57,363 bases of DNA from Candidatus Gastranaerophilales bacterium (GTDB taxonomy: Bacteria > Cyanobacteriota > Vampirovibrionia > Gastranaerophilales > Gastranaerophilaceae): assembly GCA_944325945.1 (NCBI GenBank), contig CALVBW010000007.1, positions 1 through 57,363 on the forward strand, read 5' to 3'. Under the pieces are notes generated by a model. It saw nothing but the letters and a program-made list of their open reading frames with translations. It searched no databases and was not told where the DNA came from. Within the stretch, counting starts at the first letter, position 1. Every line of letters starts with the position of its first letter. This document shows, piece by piece, positions 33,496-42,498 of this stretch. The position numbers and the translations under genes are program-made.

Positions 33496-35112
33496 ATGAA
33501 ATACTCCAAATACTCAGTAGTAATAATAGGCAGCGGAATCGCGGGTTTGTATGCGGCATTAAAAATTGAACAGCAGACAAATCTTGACGACGGAATATTA
33601 TTAATCACAAAATCAAAACTGGGAGAAAGTAACTCCAGATATGCCCAGGGCGGTATGGTGGCTGTAATGAAAGATAATAAGACAGATTCCACCGAATCTC
33701 ATATTACCGATACTCTAAAGGCAGGAGCAGGTTTAAGCGAATTCAATGCTGTTAAATTTATTTCAGAACATTCTGACGCGGTTGTCAGAGATTTATTAAA
33801 GTTCGGAGTTGAATTTGACAGAGATGAAAATAACAATTTTTGTTTTACAAAAGAAGCGGCACACAGTGTAAGAAGAATTTTACACTCAGGCGGTGATGCG
33901 ACAGGTAAAATGATTGAAAAAGCCCTGACAAAAGATGTTCGGGAAAACGAAAATATCGACGTTTATGAACAAACTGAGGCTGTAGAACTTCTCGTCAGTT
34001 CAAACAATGACTGCAAAGGTGTAATTGTATTTAATGACTTGACCCATGAATATGAAACTATTTATTCATCCGCTGTAATTCTTGCTACCGGAGGTCTGGG
34101 GCAGCTTTATAAATACACAACAAATCCTGCGGTTGCAACGGGCGACGGTCTTGCACTTGCATATAATGCAGGTGCCATTTTGCAGGATTTGGAGTTTATC
34201 CAGTTCCATCCGACTGCCCTTGCTATTGACGGCGATGAAAACAGATTTTTAATTTCTGAAGCTGTCAGGGGAGAAGGCGCAAAACTCGTTGATGCTGACG
34301 GTATTGAATTTATGCATAAATACCATGAAAAACGTGAGCTTGCTCCGCGCGATATAGTTACACGCGCGAATTATAACGAAATGCTTGAAAAACACGCTGA
34401 TCATGTTTATCTTAATGCAACCTGCATTGATAAAGAAAAACTCGCTGAAAGATTTCCGAATATTTCAAGAATTTGTTTGGAAAACGGCATTGATATTACC
34501 CGTGATTTCATACCTGTTGCACCTGCCGCACATTATTCAATGGGAGGGATTAAAACAGATATGGAAGGCAGAACTTCCGTTCAAGGGCTTTATGCTATAG
34601 GAGAAGCGGCTTCAACAGGTTTACACGGAGGAAACAGACTGGCAAGCAATTCAATTCTTGAATGTGTTGTTTGTGCTTATCAAGTCGCTGATTATTTAAA
34701 AAATAAAGAATTAAAAACACCTAAACAAATTGATGAAGATTTAAAAACGACTATAGATAAATACTCCAGAGATTTGTTAATGGAAGAAATTGATGTTGAG
34801 GTGCTAAAACATGAACTTCAGAATATTATGTGGCGCGGCGCCGGGATTTTAAGAAGTGAAAACACCTTAACTAAAGCACTTGACGAAATTAAAGAATTGT
34901 CTAAAAAATTCCCCCGCAGTATAAAATGTTTAAGCAAAGAAGAATATGAATTCAAAAATATGCTTCTTGTTTCGCGACTAATTATCAATGCAGCTCTTCA
35001 AAGAAAAGAATCCCGCGGAGCACACTTTAGATTGGATTATCCGAATACGGATGAGGTCGGCAAACACAGTTTAATCACAAAAAATGAAGGAGAATTGAGT
35101 TTTGTTAAATAG
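33496..35112 (+). CDS. nadB: L-aspartate oxidase
   Basis: First step of de novo NAD synthesis: oxidises L-aspartate to iminoaspartate with FAD. 538 residues. FAD-binding VVIIGSGIAGLYAALK at the N-terminus, the SRYAQGGMVAV motif, LHSGGDATG, EFIQFHPTAL and YSMGGIKTD blocks are all present, as is the ANSILECVV-like end of the flavin domain (LASNSILECVVCA). A good Shine-Dalgarno (AAAAAGGATG) precedes the ATG. nadC follows with an 11-base overlap; nadA (quinolinate synthase) is not in this window. Confidence 0.96.
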   Translation: MKYSKYSVVIIGSGIAGLYAALKIEQQTNLDDGILLITKSKLGESNSRYAQGGMVAVMKDNKTDSTESHITDTLKAGAGLSEFNAVKFISEHSDAVVRDLLKFGVEFDRDENNNFCFTKEAAHSVRRILHSGGDATGKMIEKALTKDVRENENIDVYEQTEAVELLVSSNNDCKGVIVFNDLTHEYETIYSSAVILATGGLGQLYKYTTNPAVATGDGLALAYNAGAILQDLEFIQFHPTALAIDGDENRFLISEAVRGEGAKLVDADGIEFMHKYHEKRELAPRDIVTRANYNEMLEKHADHVYLNATCIDKEKLAERFPNISRICLENGIDITRDFIPVAPAAHYSMGGIKTDMEGRTSVQGLYAIGEAASTGLHGGNRLASNSILECVVCAYQVADYLKNKELKTPKQIDEDLKTTIDKYSRDLLMEEIDVEVLKHELQNIMWRGAGILRSENTLTKALDEIKELSKKFPRSIKCLSKEEYEFKNMLLVSRLIINAALQRKESRGAHFRLDYPNTDEVGKHSLITKNEGELSFVK

Positions 35113-35932
35113 TTTGTATGTAAAAGATCATGTAAAAGAGGCTCTAAAAGAAGATATTGGATTTGGCGATATTACAACCGAAAATCTAGCAACGGAAAAT
35201 GATTACTTAAAAGGTCAGCTTAATACGAGAAGTAACGGCATTTTATGCGGAGCTGACGTGTTCAAAACAGTCTATGAAACTCTTTCAAAAGATATAAAAA
35301 TAAAATTTCATTTCAAAGACGGTGATTTAATAAAAAAAGGTGATAAAATTGCTGATATTGAAGGTCCCGCAAAAGAACTTTTAATGGGGGAACGGGTTGC
35401 GCTCAATTATATACAAAGAATGTCAGGTATTGCAACTGAAACTAAAAAATATCAGGATGCAATCGGGAATTATCCGGCAAAAATTGTTGATACCAGAAAA
35501 ACTACACCCAATTTTCGTATTTTTGAAAAATATGCAGTAAAAACCGGAGGCGGAGCCTTACATCGCTTCAATTTGTCCGATTGCGCAATGATTAAGGATA
35601 ACCATATAAGACTTGCAGGCTCAATTACTAATGCCGTAAAAAAATTAAAAGAAAATCTTTCCCATGCCCATAAAATTGAAGTTGAATGTGATACCCTTGA
35701 TCAGGTAAAAGAAGCTATTGCGGCTAATGTAGATATAATCATGCTTGATAATATGGATATTGAAACCATGAAATCAGCGTGCCAATTGATTAATCATAAA
35801 GCTATTGTTGAAGCAAGCGGCAATGTTAATCTTTCAACGGTTGGTGCGATTGCGTCTACAGGTGTTGACATCATATCTTCCAGCGCTATTGTTGCCAAAG
35901 CTCCGACGCTGGATATTGCACTTGATATGTGA
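35102..35932 (+). CDS. nadC: Nicotinate-nucleotide pyrophosphorylase (carboxylating)
   Basis: Converts quinolinate and PRPP to nicotinate mononucleotide. 276 residues, the usual length. LKEDIGFGDITTENL, ERVALNYIQRMSGIAT, VDTRKTTPNFRIFEKYAVKTGGG, HRFNLSD and the C-terminal IMLDNMD / VEASGNV blocks are intact. It starts with TTG 35102, set by AAGGAG 9 nt upstream, and overlaps nadB by 11 bases. Confidence 0.96.
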   Translation: MLNSLYVKDHVKEALKEDIGFGDITTENLATENDYLKGQLNTRSNGILCGADVFKTVYETLSKDIKIKFHFKDGDLIKKGDKIADIEGPAKELLMGERVALNYIQRMSGIATETKKYQDAIGNYPAKIVDTRKTTPNFRIFEKYAVKTGGGALHRFNLSDCAMIKDNHIRLAGSITNAVKKLKENLSHAHKIEVECDTLDQVKEAIAANVDIIMLDNMDIETMKSACQLINHKAIVEASGNVNLSTVGAIASTGVDIISSSAIVAKAPTLDIALDM

Positions 35933-35977
35933 AATTTTTCACAAATAGTGTTATTTTTACACTAATTGTTAAGCTCT

Positions 35978-36024
35978 ATTTTTCAATAGAGTATTGGTTT
36001 GTATACCAATTTAAAAAAATAATT
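35978..36024 (+). terminator. Two tandem hairpins after nadC
   Basis: CTCTAT/ATAGAG and ATTGGT/ACCAAT stems in a row just after nadC. The T-tract is weak, so this may be a poor terminator or an mRNA-stabilising structure. Confidence 0.4.
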
Positions 36025-36102
36025 GTAAACTTTTTTTGCAGGCAAGGCAAATTTTATTTTGCTTTGATTTAGAATAAATGTATAGATAATAAAAGGTGGA
36101 AG

Positions 36103-36912
36103 ATGAAAATTCATTCGATACATTATGATACAAAGCAAGGATACCATTCGGACCATCCTATGAGTCTTGAGAAAGGGTATAATGCGGGTTTACGTGAGAA
36201 AAATTCAAATAGAGGATATAGTGTAGCATTTAGCGGCAGCGGAGCGAGTAAAAAAACGAGCGAAGCTGCCGCTAAAGTTTTAAATAACTTGGGGCAAACC
36301 TGGTATGATAAAACCTTCAGATCTAAAAAATTCCATAGACTGGTAGAAATTTTTGAAGAAAAAACCGTAGTAGCACAGGCACTTGTTGCATTGGTTGTAG
36401 CCGGTGTATTAAGACCTGCAACCAATATGGCAATGGCCGGCAAAGACGACAGAGAAGACAGTATGTATGCAGCAGCACACGCTATATCATCTGCAGTGAT
36501 AGGTTTTATTGTTTCTTCAATTGTTATGGCACCGTTTGATAAAGCCTTTAAAAAGATAAAAGACAATCCTAAAGCATATCTCGGAGAAAGAACTGTTGAA
36601 GGGAAAAACGGCAAACCCGGAAAAGTTTTGGAAAGCTTAGCTGACAGATTTGACGTGAAAGAAATCGGAATGAGAAAACTTGAAAAATCTCAGCCGTATA
36701 AAAATATAAGAAAAGTAACTCAGATGATTCCGGATTCAATTGTCCTCGGTATTCCAAAAGCAATGCTTACAATTGCGTTGATACCGCCGATTTTAAAATA
36801 CGTATTCGGATTGGAAAAGAAAAAAGCGCCGGCTCAAAATAAAACAGAAGCAGGATTTATGGATAAATATATGCCGGTATCAATATCAAAATTTGTGGGA
36901 GGTGACAAATAA
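36103..36912 (+). CDS. Hypothetical membrane protein, lineage-type, pair member 1
   Basis: 269 residues, no family recognised. N-terminal ~45 residues are polar and end in AFSGSGASKK, the S/T-F-x-G/A motif also seen in other hypothetical genes here. Two hydrophobic stretches follow (around 88-108, VVAQALVALVVAGVL, and 125-147, AISSAVIGFIVSSIVMAPFD), plus a third near 222-238. The core, with R-S-x-x-F, K-T, A-L, D and A-x-x-x-A/G-I-S spacing, can be lined up with the protein that follows, so the two look like diverged paralogues. Shine-Dalgarno AAAAGGTGG precedes the ATG. Confidence 0.8.
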   Translation: MKIHSIHYDTKQGYHSDHPMSLEKGYNAGLREKNSNRGYSVAFSGSGASKKTSEAAAKVLNNLGQTWYDKTFRSKKFHRLVEIFEEKTVVAQALVALVVAGVLRPATNMAMAGKDDREDSMYAAAHAISSAVIGFIVSSIVMAPFDKAFKKIKDNPKAYLGERTVEGKNGKPGKVLESLADRFDVKEIGMRKLEKSQPYKNIRKVTQMIPDSIVLGIPKAMLTIALIPPILKYVFGLEKKKAPAQNKTEAGFMDKYMPVSISKFVGGDK

Positions 36913-37907
36913 TGCAGGTAAATTTTCAAACAGTTAATGTCAATAACCACAAAAATTATTACAAAAATAATACGCCGTCATTCACCGGCGCACCACACGT
37001 TGAATCAAAATTATTTGCTCCTGTAACAAAAAAATATGATGACCTTGCGGAATTTATAGCAAGAAATTATTACGAAAAATTTTATAGAAGCAATTTCGGA
37101 AAATGGTTTATTGACAAGACCAAAAATGTAAAAAATATGACGACACATATGTCTGCATTAGGTGCGACATTAATTTCAGGAATGTATACAATCAGGACTT
37201 TGCAGAATGATAAACTTGACCCTGAAAAACGTAAAACCCTTGCATTAAATGATGTAATGACATGGGGAATATCCACAGCCGGTTCATATTTCCTTGACCA
37301 TAGACTCGGAAAATGGTGCGATGGGGTTACAACAAGATTTGTTGCAAATTATGTTGATACCAAACCCGAAGCTAAAAATAAAGAATTATTCGGAGACTGG
37401 GATCCGAAAAAAATATACCAGTTTATCGAAGAAGCACCTCAAAGAGCTTATGATAAAATTACCGAAATGAAAGCTAAATTAAGCCCTGAAGAATTTGAAG
37501 CATGGCTTAAAAAAGCTCGACTGAATAAAGATGACATTACGGATATTTCTGATCAATTATTATACAAAGAATACTCCAAAATTAAAAAAATGTGTAAAGA
37601 CAACAAGACACCTGAAGTATTAAAAAAATGGCTTAAAGATTCCGGAACAACCGAAGAAGCTCTGGGCAAAATAAGTAAGACAGTTACAAAATCCGTATTG
37701 GACTTGAACTTAGACTTTTTAAGAGATAAACGACTTACAACACTAATTGACGGCATAGGTATTTTAAAATCCTTGTTCGTATTCGGTATGGTCTACAGAT
37801 ATATCGTTCCTGTACTGGTTATGAAACCTGCAAACAAAATCGGGGCATATCTGCATAAGAAAAATGCCGAAAAAAATCAGGATCAAAATGTAAATAAAGC
37901 AGCATAA
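36912..37907 (+). CDS. Hypothetical membrane protein, lineage-type, pair member 2
   Basis: 331 residues, no family recognised. The N-terminal NTPSFTGAPHVESK carries the same S-F-x-G pattern as its neighbours. The central region (YYEKFYRSNFGKWFIDKTK, then a helix and NDVMTWGISTAGSYFLD) follows the layout of the previous protein. A Lys/Glu-rich helical stretch (about 165-260) follows, then a hydrophobic helix near 287-310 (LFVFGMVYRYIVPVLV). The start shares one base with the stop of the previous gene (TAATG), so the pair is translationally coupled. Confidence 0.8.
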   Translation: MQVNFQTVNVNNHKNYYKNNTPSFTGAPHVESKLFAPVTKKYDDLAEFIARNYYEKFYRSNFGKWFIDKTKNVKNMTTHMSALGATLISGMYTIRTLQNDKLDPEKRKTLALNDVMTWGISTAGSYFLDHRLGKWCDGVTTRFVANYVDTKPEAKNKELFGDWDPKKIYQFIEEAPQRAYDKITEMKAKLSPEEFEAWLKKARLNKDDITDISDQLLYKEYSKIKKMCKDNKTPEVLKKWLKDSGTTEEALGKISKTVTKSVLDLNLDFLRDKRLTTLIDGIGILKSLFVFGMVYRYIVPVLVMKPANKIGAYLHKKNAEKNQDQNVNKAA

Positions 37908-37928
37908 ATTTTCTGCATCTTAATATAA

Positions 37929-37954
37929 AAAAGAACTCCAATTTTGGGGTTCTT
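37929..37954. terminator. Bidirectional terminator between the membrane-protein pair and purL
   Basis: AAGAAC-x-CCAA / TTGG-x-GTTCTT forms a long stem with A and T runs on either side. It starts directly after the purL stop codon. Confidence 0.85.
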
Positions 37955-39457
37955 TTACCTGACGCCAATCATAGTAAATGTCGGCATATTAATGATTTTT
38001 GAATTAGAACTTTCATTATAAAAAGAGACATTACCGGAGCAGACAGGGATAGAAATTTCATCGCATGCCTTCTTAATAGCTTGAATTACTTCTTTAAATT
38101 CATACATCGTCGGCGGGATTTCAGGATTTGCAAAATTGAGGCAGTTTGTAATTCCAACAGGTTTAAAACCTTTTGATTTAAAAAAGTTTGCCGCATCAAG
38201 TAAAGCGGAATATGTATTTTTAACTGTTGAAGAAAATGTATAAACCCCGAGTTCACAATTTTCTTCCCATATTCTGAGGATATTAAACTGCGGGTTATCC
38301 TCTGGTGGCAACACTGTCCTGCATCCGACAGTATGGTCATACCGTTCAAAAATTGATTTATTATTTATAGAAATTATTTTACTTTCCGGTGATTTTTCAA
38401 CTGAATAATCAAGAGACACATCCGGCGGGGTCACCAGAACATCAACAGGAATGTTTGCAAGGGTTTTGTTCCCCTGTTTTACTATGTAATTTTTTTCTTT
38501 AATGACATCCCCTATTACGGAATATTCAAGCTCAAATTTTTTAAGAATTTCGGAAATTGCGACAACAGCCGTATTTTCCACAACAAACAACATTCTTTCC
38601 TGAGTTTCCGAAAGCATAATCTCAAAATCTTTTATTGAATTATCGCCGATATGAATTTTTTCAAGGTCAATTTCAACTCCTGCATTACTTTTAAATGCAA
38701 CCTCGGATGTTGACGAAAGTATTCCGGCAGCACCGCAATCCTGACAGGATACAACAAGTTTTTTACTAAATATCTCAAGACAAGCTTCAATAAGCTTTTT
38801 TTTCATAAAAGGATTAGCAATCTGGATGGATAATTTGTCTTCTTTTTTTTCATCACCGAGTTTTTTAGATGCAAAACTTGCACCGCCCATACCGTCTTTC
38901 ATTGTGGCAGAACCTACAAGCATAAGTCTTAAACCCGGACGGGCTTTGTTTGATGTTAAAATATCCGAATATTCTGCAATTCCTATACATGTAACATTCA
39001 CCAGCGGATTTTCAGTAAATGCTTTATTATATAATACTTCTGTCGAAATTGTAGGCACCCCGATAGAATTGCCGTAATTTGAAATCCCCTCTACTACACC
39101 TTCAATAATTCTTTTATCATCCCCGAATTTTAATGAATTACAAAGCGCAATAGGTCTTGCATTCATAGCAAGAACATCTCTTACAATTCCGCCTATTCCT
39201 GTTGCAGCTCCGTTAAAAGGTTCTACGGCACACGGATGATTGTGAGATTCCATTTTAAAAAGGATTGCGTGCTCACCAATTTTTATACCGCCGGCGTTTT
39301 CGTTATAATAAATTGCATTTTTACGCGGTAACTTTTGTAATAATTTACGTGAATGCAAATATCCGCAATGTTCCGAATATGTTGCACTGAAAAGATGCAT
39401 TTCAAATTCATTTGGAACTCTGTTTAATTTTTCCGTAATGTATTTTTTATATTTCAT
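37955..39457 (-). CDS. purL: Phosphoribosylformylglycinamidine synthase II, lacking last domain
   Basis: Converts FGAR to FGAM in purine synthesis, with PurS and PurQ. About 500 residues against roughly 600-740 in the family. Linker, first AIRS N-domain (FSATYSEHCGYLHSR, MESHNHPCAVEPFNGAATGIGG), first AIRS C-domain (LVGSATMKDGMGGASFAS, LSETQERMLFVV) and second N-domain (SGNVSFYNES) are present. The protein ends at FTMIGVR, where the second C-domain should begin. A terminator follows directly, so the shortening is not a local frameshift. That final domain belongs to the structural, non-catalytic half in known PurL. The ATG at 39457 overlaps purQ by 11 bases; an upstream ATG at 39517 adds residues with no family match. 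Confidence 0.93.
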   Translation of the reverse strand: MKYKKYITEKLNRVPNEFEMHLFSATYSEHCGYLHSRKLLQKLPRKNAIYYNENAGGIKIGEHAILFKMESHNHPCAVEPFNGAATGIGGIVRDVLAMNARPIALCNSLKFGDDKRIIEGVVEGISNYGNSIGVPTISTEVLYNKAFTENPLVNVTCIGIAEYSDILTSNKARPGLRLMLVGSATMKDGMGGASFASKKLGDEKKEDKLSIQIANPFMKKKLIEACLEIFSKKLVVSCQDCGAAGILSSTSEVAFKSNAGVEIDLEKIHIGDNSIKDFEIMLSETQERMLFVVENTAVVAISEILKKFELEYSVIGDVIKEKNYIVKQGNKTLANIPVDVLVTPPDVSLDYSVEKSPESKIISINNKSIFERYDHTVGCRTVLPPEDNPQFNILRIWEENCELGVYTFSSTVKNTYSALLDAANFFKSKGFKPVGITNCLNFANPEIPPTMYEFKEVIQAIKKACDEISIPVCSGNVSFYNESSNSKIINMPTFTMIGVR

Positions 39458-40037
39458 TTTGAATAAATTCAAACACCTTTCTTCCGTCAACCAAACCCAA
39501 TTCTTCAAATACCGCACGTTCCGGATGCGGCATCATACCGATTATTCTTTTTTGTCTATCATAAATTCCCGCAATTCTGTCATCGGAACCGTTTACATTG
39601 TTTTTATAACGCATAATCACTTCTTCACCGTTTTTACCGGTGTAATTTCCCTGATGATGCGCTATAGGGAGCCGGATTATTTCATTTTGAAATTCTAATT
39701 CCGTAACCTTTGAAACGAAATGAAGATTTTCGTTATAAGTTAAAGCTCCTGATAGAAGCTTTGCTTCTGTCAAAATTTGAAAGCCGTTGCAAATTCCGAC
39801 TATTAAAGATTTTCCTACCGGCAAAGATTTGACAGCTGGCATAAGTTTGGCAATTCTACCGGATGAGATATGATCACCAAAGGAAAAACCTCCTGGAAGA
39901 AAAATTACATCATAATATTTTTCGATTTTATCATTTTGCCATATATATTCAACATCCCAGCCTAAATATTCTAAAGCCTGTTTTGTATCACGTTCGCAAT
40001 TCGTTCCTAAAAATGTTATTATTCCGGCTTTTACCAT
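39447..40037 (-). CDS. purQ: Phosphoribosylformylglycinamidine synthase, glutaminase subunit
   Basis: Class I glutamine amidotransferase that releases ammonia for PurL. 196 residues, slightly short of the usual ~220-230. GTNCERDTKQAL near the N-terminus, LPGGFSFGDHISSG, the nucleophile Cys in VGICNGFQIL and the C-terminal MPHPERAVF with His-Glu are all intact. Overlaps purS by 7 bases and purL by 11. Confidence 0.95.
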   Translation of the reverse strand: MVKAGIITFLGTNCERDTKQALEYLGWDVEYIWQNDKIEKYYDVIFLPGGFSFGDHISSGRIAKLMPAVKSLPVGKSLIVGICNGFQILTEAKLLSGALTYNENLHFVSKVTELEFQNEIIRLPIAHHQGNYTGKNGEEVIMRYKNNVNGSDDRIAGIYDRQKRIIGMMPHPERAVFEELGLVDGRKVFEFIQNEI

Positions 40038-40276
40038 AGTATTTCGTATTCTTCTATAACGCTGTTTGAAAGAATTTCATCGGCAATTGTTCGTACAATC
40101 TTTTCAGCTTCTTTCTTATCATTAGCATCAAACTCAATTAAATATCTTGTGCCGACTCTGCACTTGATATTTTTAATAGGCATAAGCTGGTGAATTGCCT
40201 GTTCAAGAGTTTGAGCCTTAACGTCTTTTATTGTATCTTTGAGTTTTACATTTACAACAGCTTTAAATTTTTCCAT
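40031..40276 (-). CDS. purS: Phosphoribosylformylglycinamidine synthase, PurS subunit
   Basis: 81 residues, the normal size. VVNVKLKDTIKDVKAQTLEQAIHQL... matches the family's opening strand and helix, then KCRVGTRYLIEF. It bridges PurL and PurQ. First gene of purS-purQ-purL. Confidence 0.93.
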   Translation of the reverse strand: MEKFKAVVNVKLKDTIKDVKAQTLEQAIHQLMPIKNIKCRVGTRYLIEFDANDKKEAEKIVRTIADEILSNSVIEEYEILW

Positions 40277-40363
40277 ACATAAATTTTAACACGAAAATCA
40301 CTGATAATAATTGATTGCCATAAATTCATTTTTATTGTATATTTATCTTTAGATAGGAAGATT

Positions 40364-41293
40364 ATGTTAGATTTCGACGCAATTGCAAAAAAATGTAATT
40401 TGTTTGATGAAACTGACGTTGAGGCGGTCATTAACAGCATTGCCGCTCTGGATGAAGAATATTCAAAAGAAGATTTGGTCGAAATTTATAACTATATATT
40501 ATCTGTTTCAAAAAATCCTGATATTTTGTCTAATGTTATAAAATTTGCCGACAGATTCAGATTTAAATCAACACTTAATGTGTTAATTGATTTGTTATTG
40601 TCTAAAAATGAAACAAACGATCCTTCTGTTAATGAAAAATTCGTTAATTTACGCGCCTTATGTGCAAAAGCAATATCAAACTTTAAAGATACAAGTACTG
40701 TAACACCTCTTTTATACTGTCTTAATAATAAGGATGAACATTACAGAATCCGTCTGGCATGCGCCGATGCTCTGGGTAAAATCGGTGACAGATATGCGGT
40801 TGCACCATTAATTGATGTTGTCAAAGATGAAAATGAAAAATCGGTCTATTTAAGAGAATCTGCAGCATCTGCACTGGGGCTTCTGGGAGATATGAGGGCA
40901 ATAGACCCGCTTGTAAGCATTCTTGAGACAAAACAGGGGCTGATGAACAAATTTACATTTTTAAAAGAAAGAGTAATTGAGGCACTGACCAAACTCAGAC
41001 TTGACGGAAATGACAGAGTATTCCATGCATTAAAAGCTTCATTGGATGATGAATCAGCACAGGTAAGGATTAATGCAATTGAGGCACTGATGGAAAGTTC
41101 CCATCCTAAAGCTGTCGAGGCTATAAGAACATGTCTTGAAGACAATGATGAGGAAGTCAGAAAAAATGCTTTGATTGCGCTCTATAATCTTCAGGGACGA
41201 GATATATTAGATGAAGTAATAAGTCTTCCGACATATGTTCAAAGCCTGAAAGATGAGGCTAAGTATATGATTGAGGAATATGAAGATGACTAA
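40364..41293 (+). CDS. HEAT-repeat (PBS-lyase-like) protein
   Basis: 309 residues made mostly of helical HEAT/ARM-type repeats: for example TVTPLLYCLNNKDEHYRIRLACADALGKIG, RYAVAPLIDVV...LRESAASALGLLG and the later VRINAIEALMESS units. In cyanobacteria, repeats of this kind occur in phycobilin lyases, but they also serve as general protein-binding scaffolds; with no phycobilisome here, scaffold is the likelier role. Shine-Dalgarno AGGAAG precedes the ATG. It leads the HEAT-queC-DUF366-SPOR operon. Confidence 0.9.
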   Translation: MLDFDAIAKKCNLFDETDVEAVINSIAALDEEYSKEDLVEIYNYILSVSKNPDILSNVIKFADRFRFKSTLNVLIDLLLSKNETNDPSVNEKFVNLRALCAKAISNFKDTSTVTPLLYCLNNKDEHYRIRLACADALGKIGDRYAVAPLIDVVKDENEKSVYLRESAASALGLLGDMRAIDPLVSILETKQGLMNKFTFLKERVIEALTKLRLDGNDRVFHALKASLDDESAQVRINAIEALMESSHPKAVEAIRTCLEDNDEEVRKNALIALYNLQGRDILDEVISLPTYVQSLKDEAKYMIEEYEDD

Positions 41294-41945
41294 ATCCATT
41301 ATACTTCTGTCCGGTGGTTTGGATTCCGTCGTCAGTCTTGCTTTATGTAAAGAAAAATACAATATAGAACTGGCTTTGACTTTTGATTACGGACAAAAAT
41401 CAGCTGAAAAAGAGATTAATGCCTGCAAAAAAATTTGTGAACACTATAAGATGCAGATTAAGGTCATAAAACTGGACTGGCTGAAAGAAATTACCCGTAC
41501 AGCTCTTGTAGATAACAAAATACTTCCCTCCGGTATACAAAAAACTTCAAATTCCGTCTGGGTTCCGAATCGTAACGGATTATTTCTTAATATTGCAGGA
41601 TGCTTTGCTGACAGTGAAGATTTTGATTATATTCTAATAGGTGCGAACAAAGAAGAGGGCGAAACTTTTCCTGATAATACACAAACCTTTATTGAAAGAA
41701 TTAATGCTGAATTTGAATATTCAACAAAAAAACATCCTAAAATTATTGCTCCCTTGATAAATTTTGATAAAAATGATATAGTTAAACAAGCAATTGAGTA
41801 TTCAGTGCCGTTGGAGATGATTTGGAGCTGCTATGACGGAACGGATAAGCATTGCGGCAAGTGCGAATCCTGTACAAGATTAAAAAATGCTCTTATTGCT
41901 AATAATGATACAAAATATTTAAAAATACTTTTTGAAAAATTATGA
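41280..41945 (+). CDS. queC: 7-cyano-7-deazaguanine synthase
   Basis: Converts 7-carboxy-7-deazaguanine to preQ0 for queuosine. About 221 residues. The PP-loop LLSGGLDSVVSLAL, VPNRNGLFLNIA, GANKEEGETFPDN and the zinc-binding C-terminal block CYDGTDKHCGKCESC are intact. The start is a choice between ATG 41280 and 41286; both overlap the HEAT gene's end. The other queuosine genes are not in view. Confidence 0.96.
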   Translation: MKMTKSIILLSGGLDSVVSLALCKEKYNIELALTFDYGQKSAEKEINACKKICEHYKMQIKVIKLDWLKEITRTALVDNKILPSGIQKTSNSVWVPNRNGLFLNIAGCFADSEDFDYILIGANKEEGETFPDNTQTFIERINAEFEYSTKKHPKIIAPLINFDKNDIVKQAIEYSVPLEMIWSCYDGTDKHCGKCESCTRLKNALIANNDTKYLKILFEKL

Positions 41946-42496
41946 AAACTTTATTTATAGATGACCAAATTAAATATGAAGGCTGGCAGCTGTCACCGCA
42001 CTGGATTTATAAAAATTTTAAACTCCAGGGTGATGCCATTGTTGCGTTCACGGGAGAATGTGAAGTTAAACTCGGCGAAATGGTTGATATAGAAGACGTT
42101 ATAAATAACGAACCCATTTACAGTAAAAACATGCTCAGCTTTATTACCGAACAATTTAATGTAAACCTTGTTGAGGGCGTTTTGAGACAAAGATTATTGA
42201 TTTGTATAATAAAAGAGGTTCTTGAGAAACGCGGAGTAAAGGTTGAGCGTTTCGGTGACGATTTGTATGTAAATTGCAAAAAACTTACGGTTTCAATTGC
42301 AACTAAATCTTTGACATCAGTATTAATCCATACAGGAATAAATATAAATCCTGCAGGCGCACCTATCAAAGCTGCAGGACTTGAAACCGATTTAGGCATA
42401 ACAGACGTAAAAGAATTTGCAAAAGAAATTATGCAAAAATATTCCGCGGAAATTGATGATATAATATTAGCATCAACCAAGGTAAGAGGAGTGTAA
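41942..42496 (+). CDS. DUF366 family protein
   Basis: 184 residues, the usual size for DUF366. The opening YEGWQLSPHWIYKNFKLQGDAIVAF and the C-terminal TGININPAGAPIKAAGL block match the family as I know it. Function unknown; its place right after queC (4-base overlap) is suggestive of a link but no more. Confidence 0.85.
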   Translation: MKTLFIDDQIKYEGWQLSPHWIYKNFKLQGDAIVAFTGECEVKLGEMVDIEDVINNEPIYSKNMLSFITEQFNVNLVEGVLRQRLLICIIKEVLEKRGVKVERFGDDLYVNCKKLTVSIATKSLTSVLIHTGININPAGAPIKAAGLETDLGITDVKEFAKEIMQKYSAEIDDIILASTKVRGV

Positions 42497-42498
42497 AT

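Noticed and set aside
36123-36614. Minus-strand frame of 163 codons opposite the first membrane-pair gene
   Set aside because: No Shine-Dalgarno, no known family, and it overlaps a gene that is translationally coupled to its neighbour.
39457-39517. Upstream ATG for purL
   Set aside because: The extra 20 residues match nothing in the family, and ATG 39457 fits the operon overlap.
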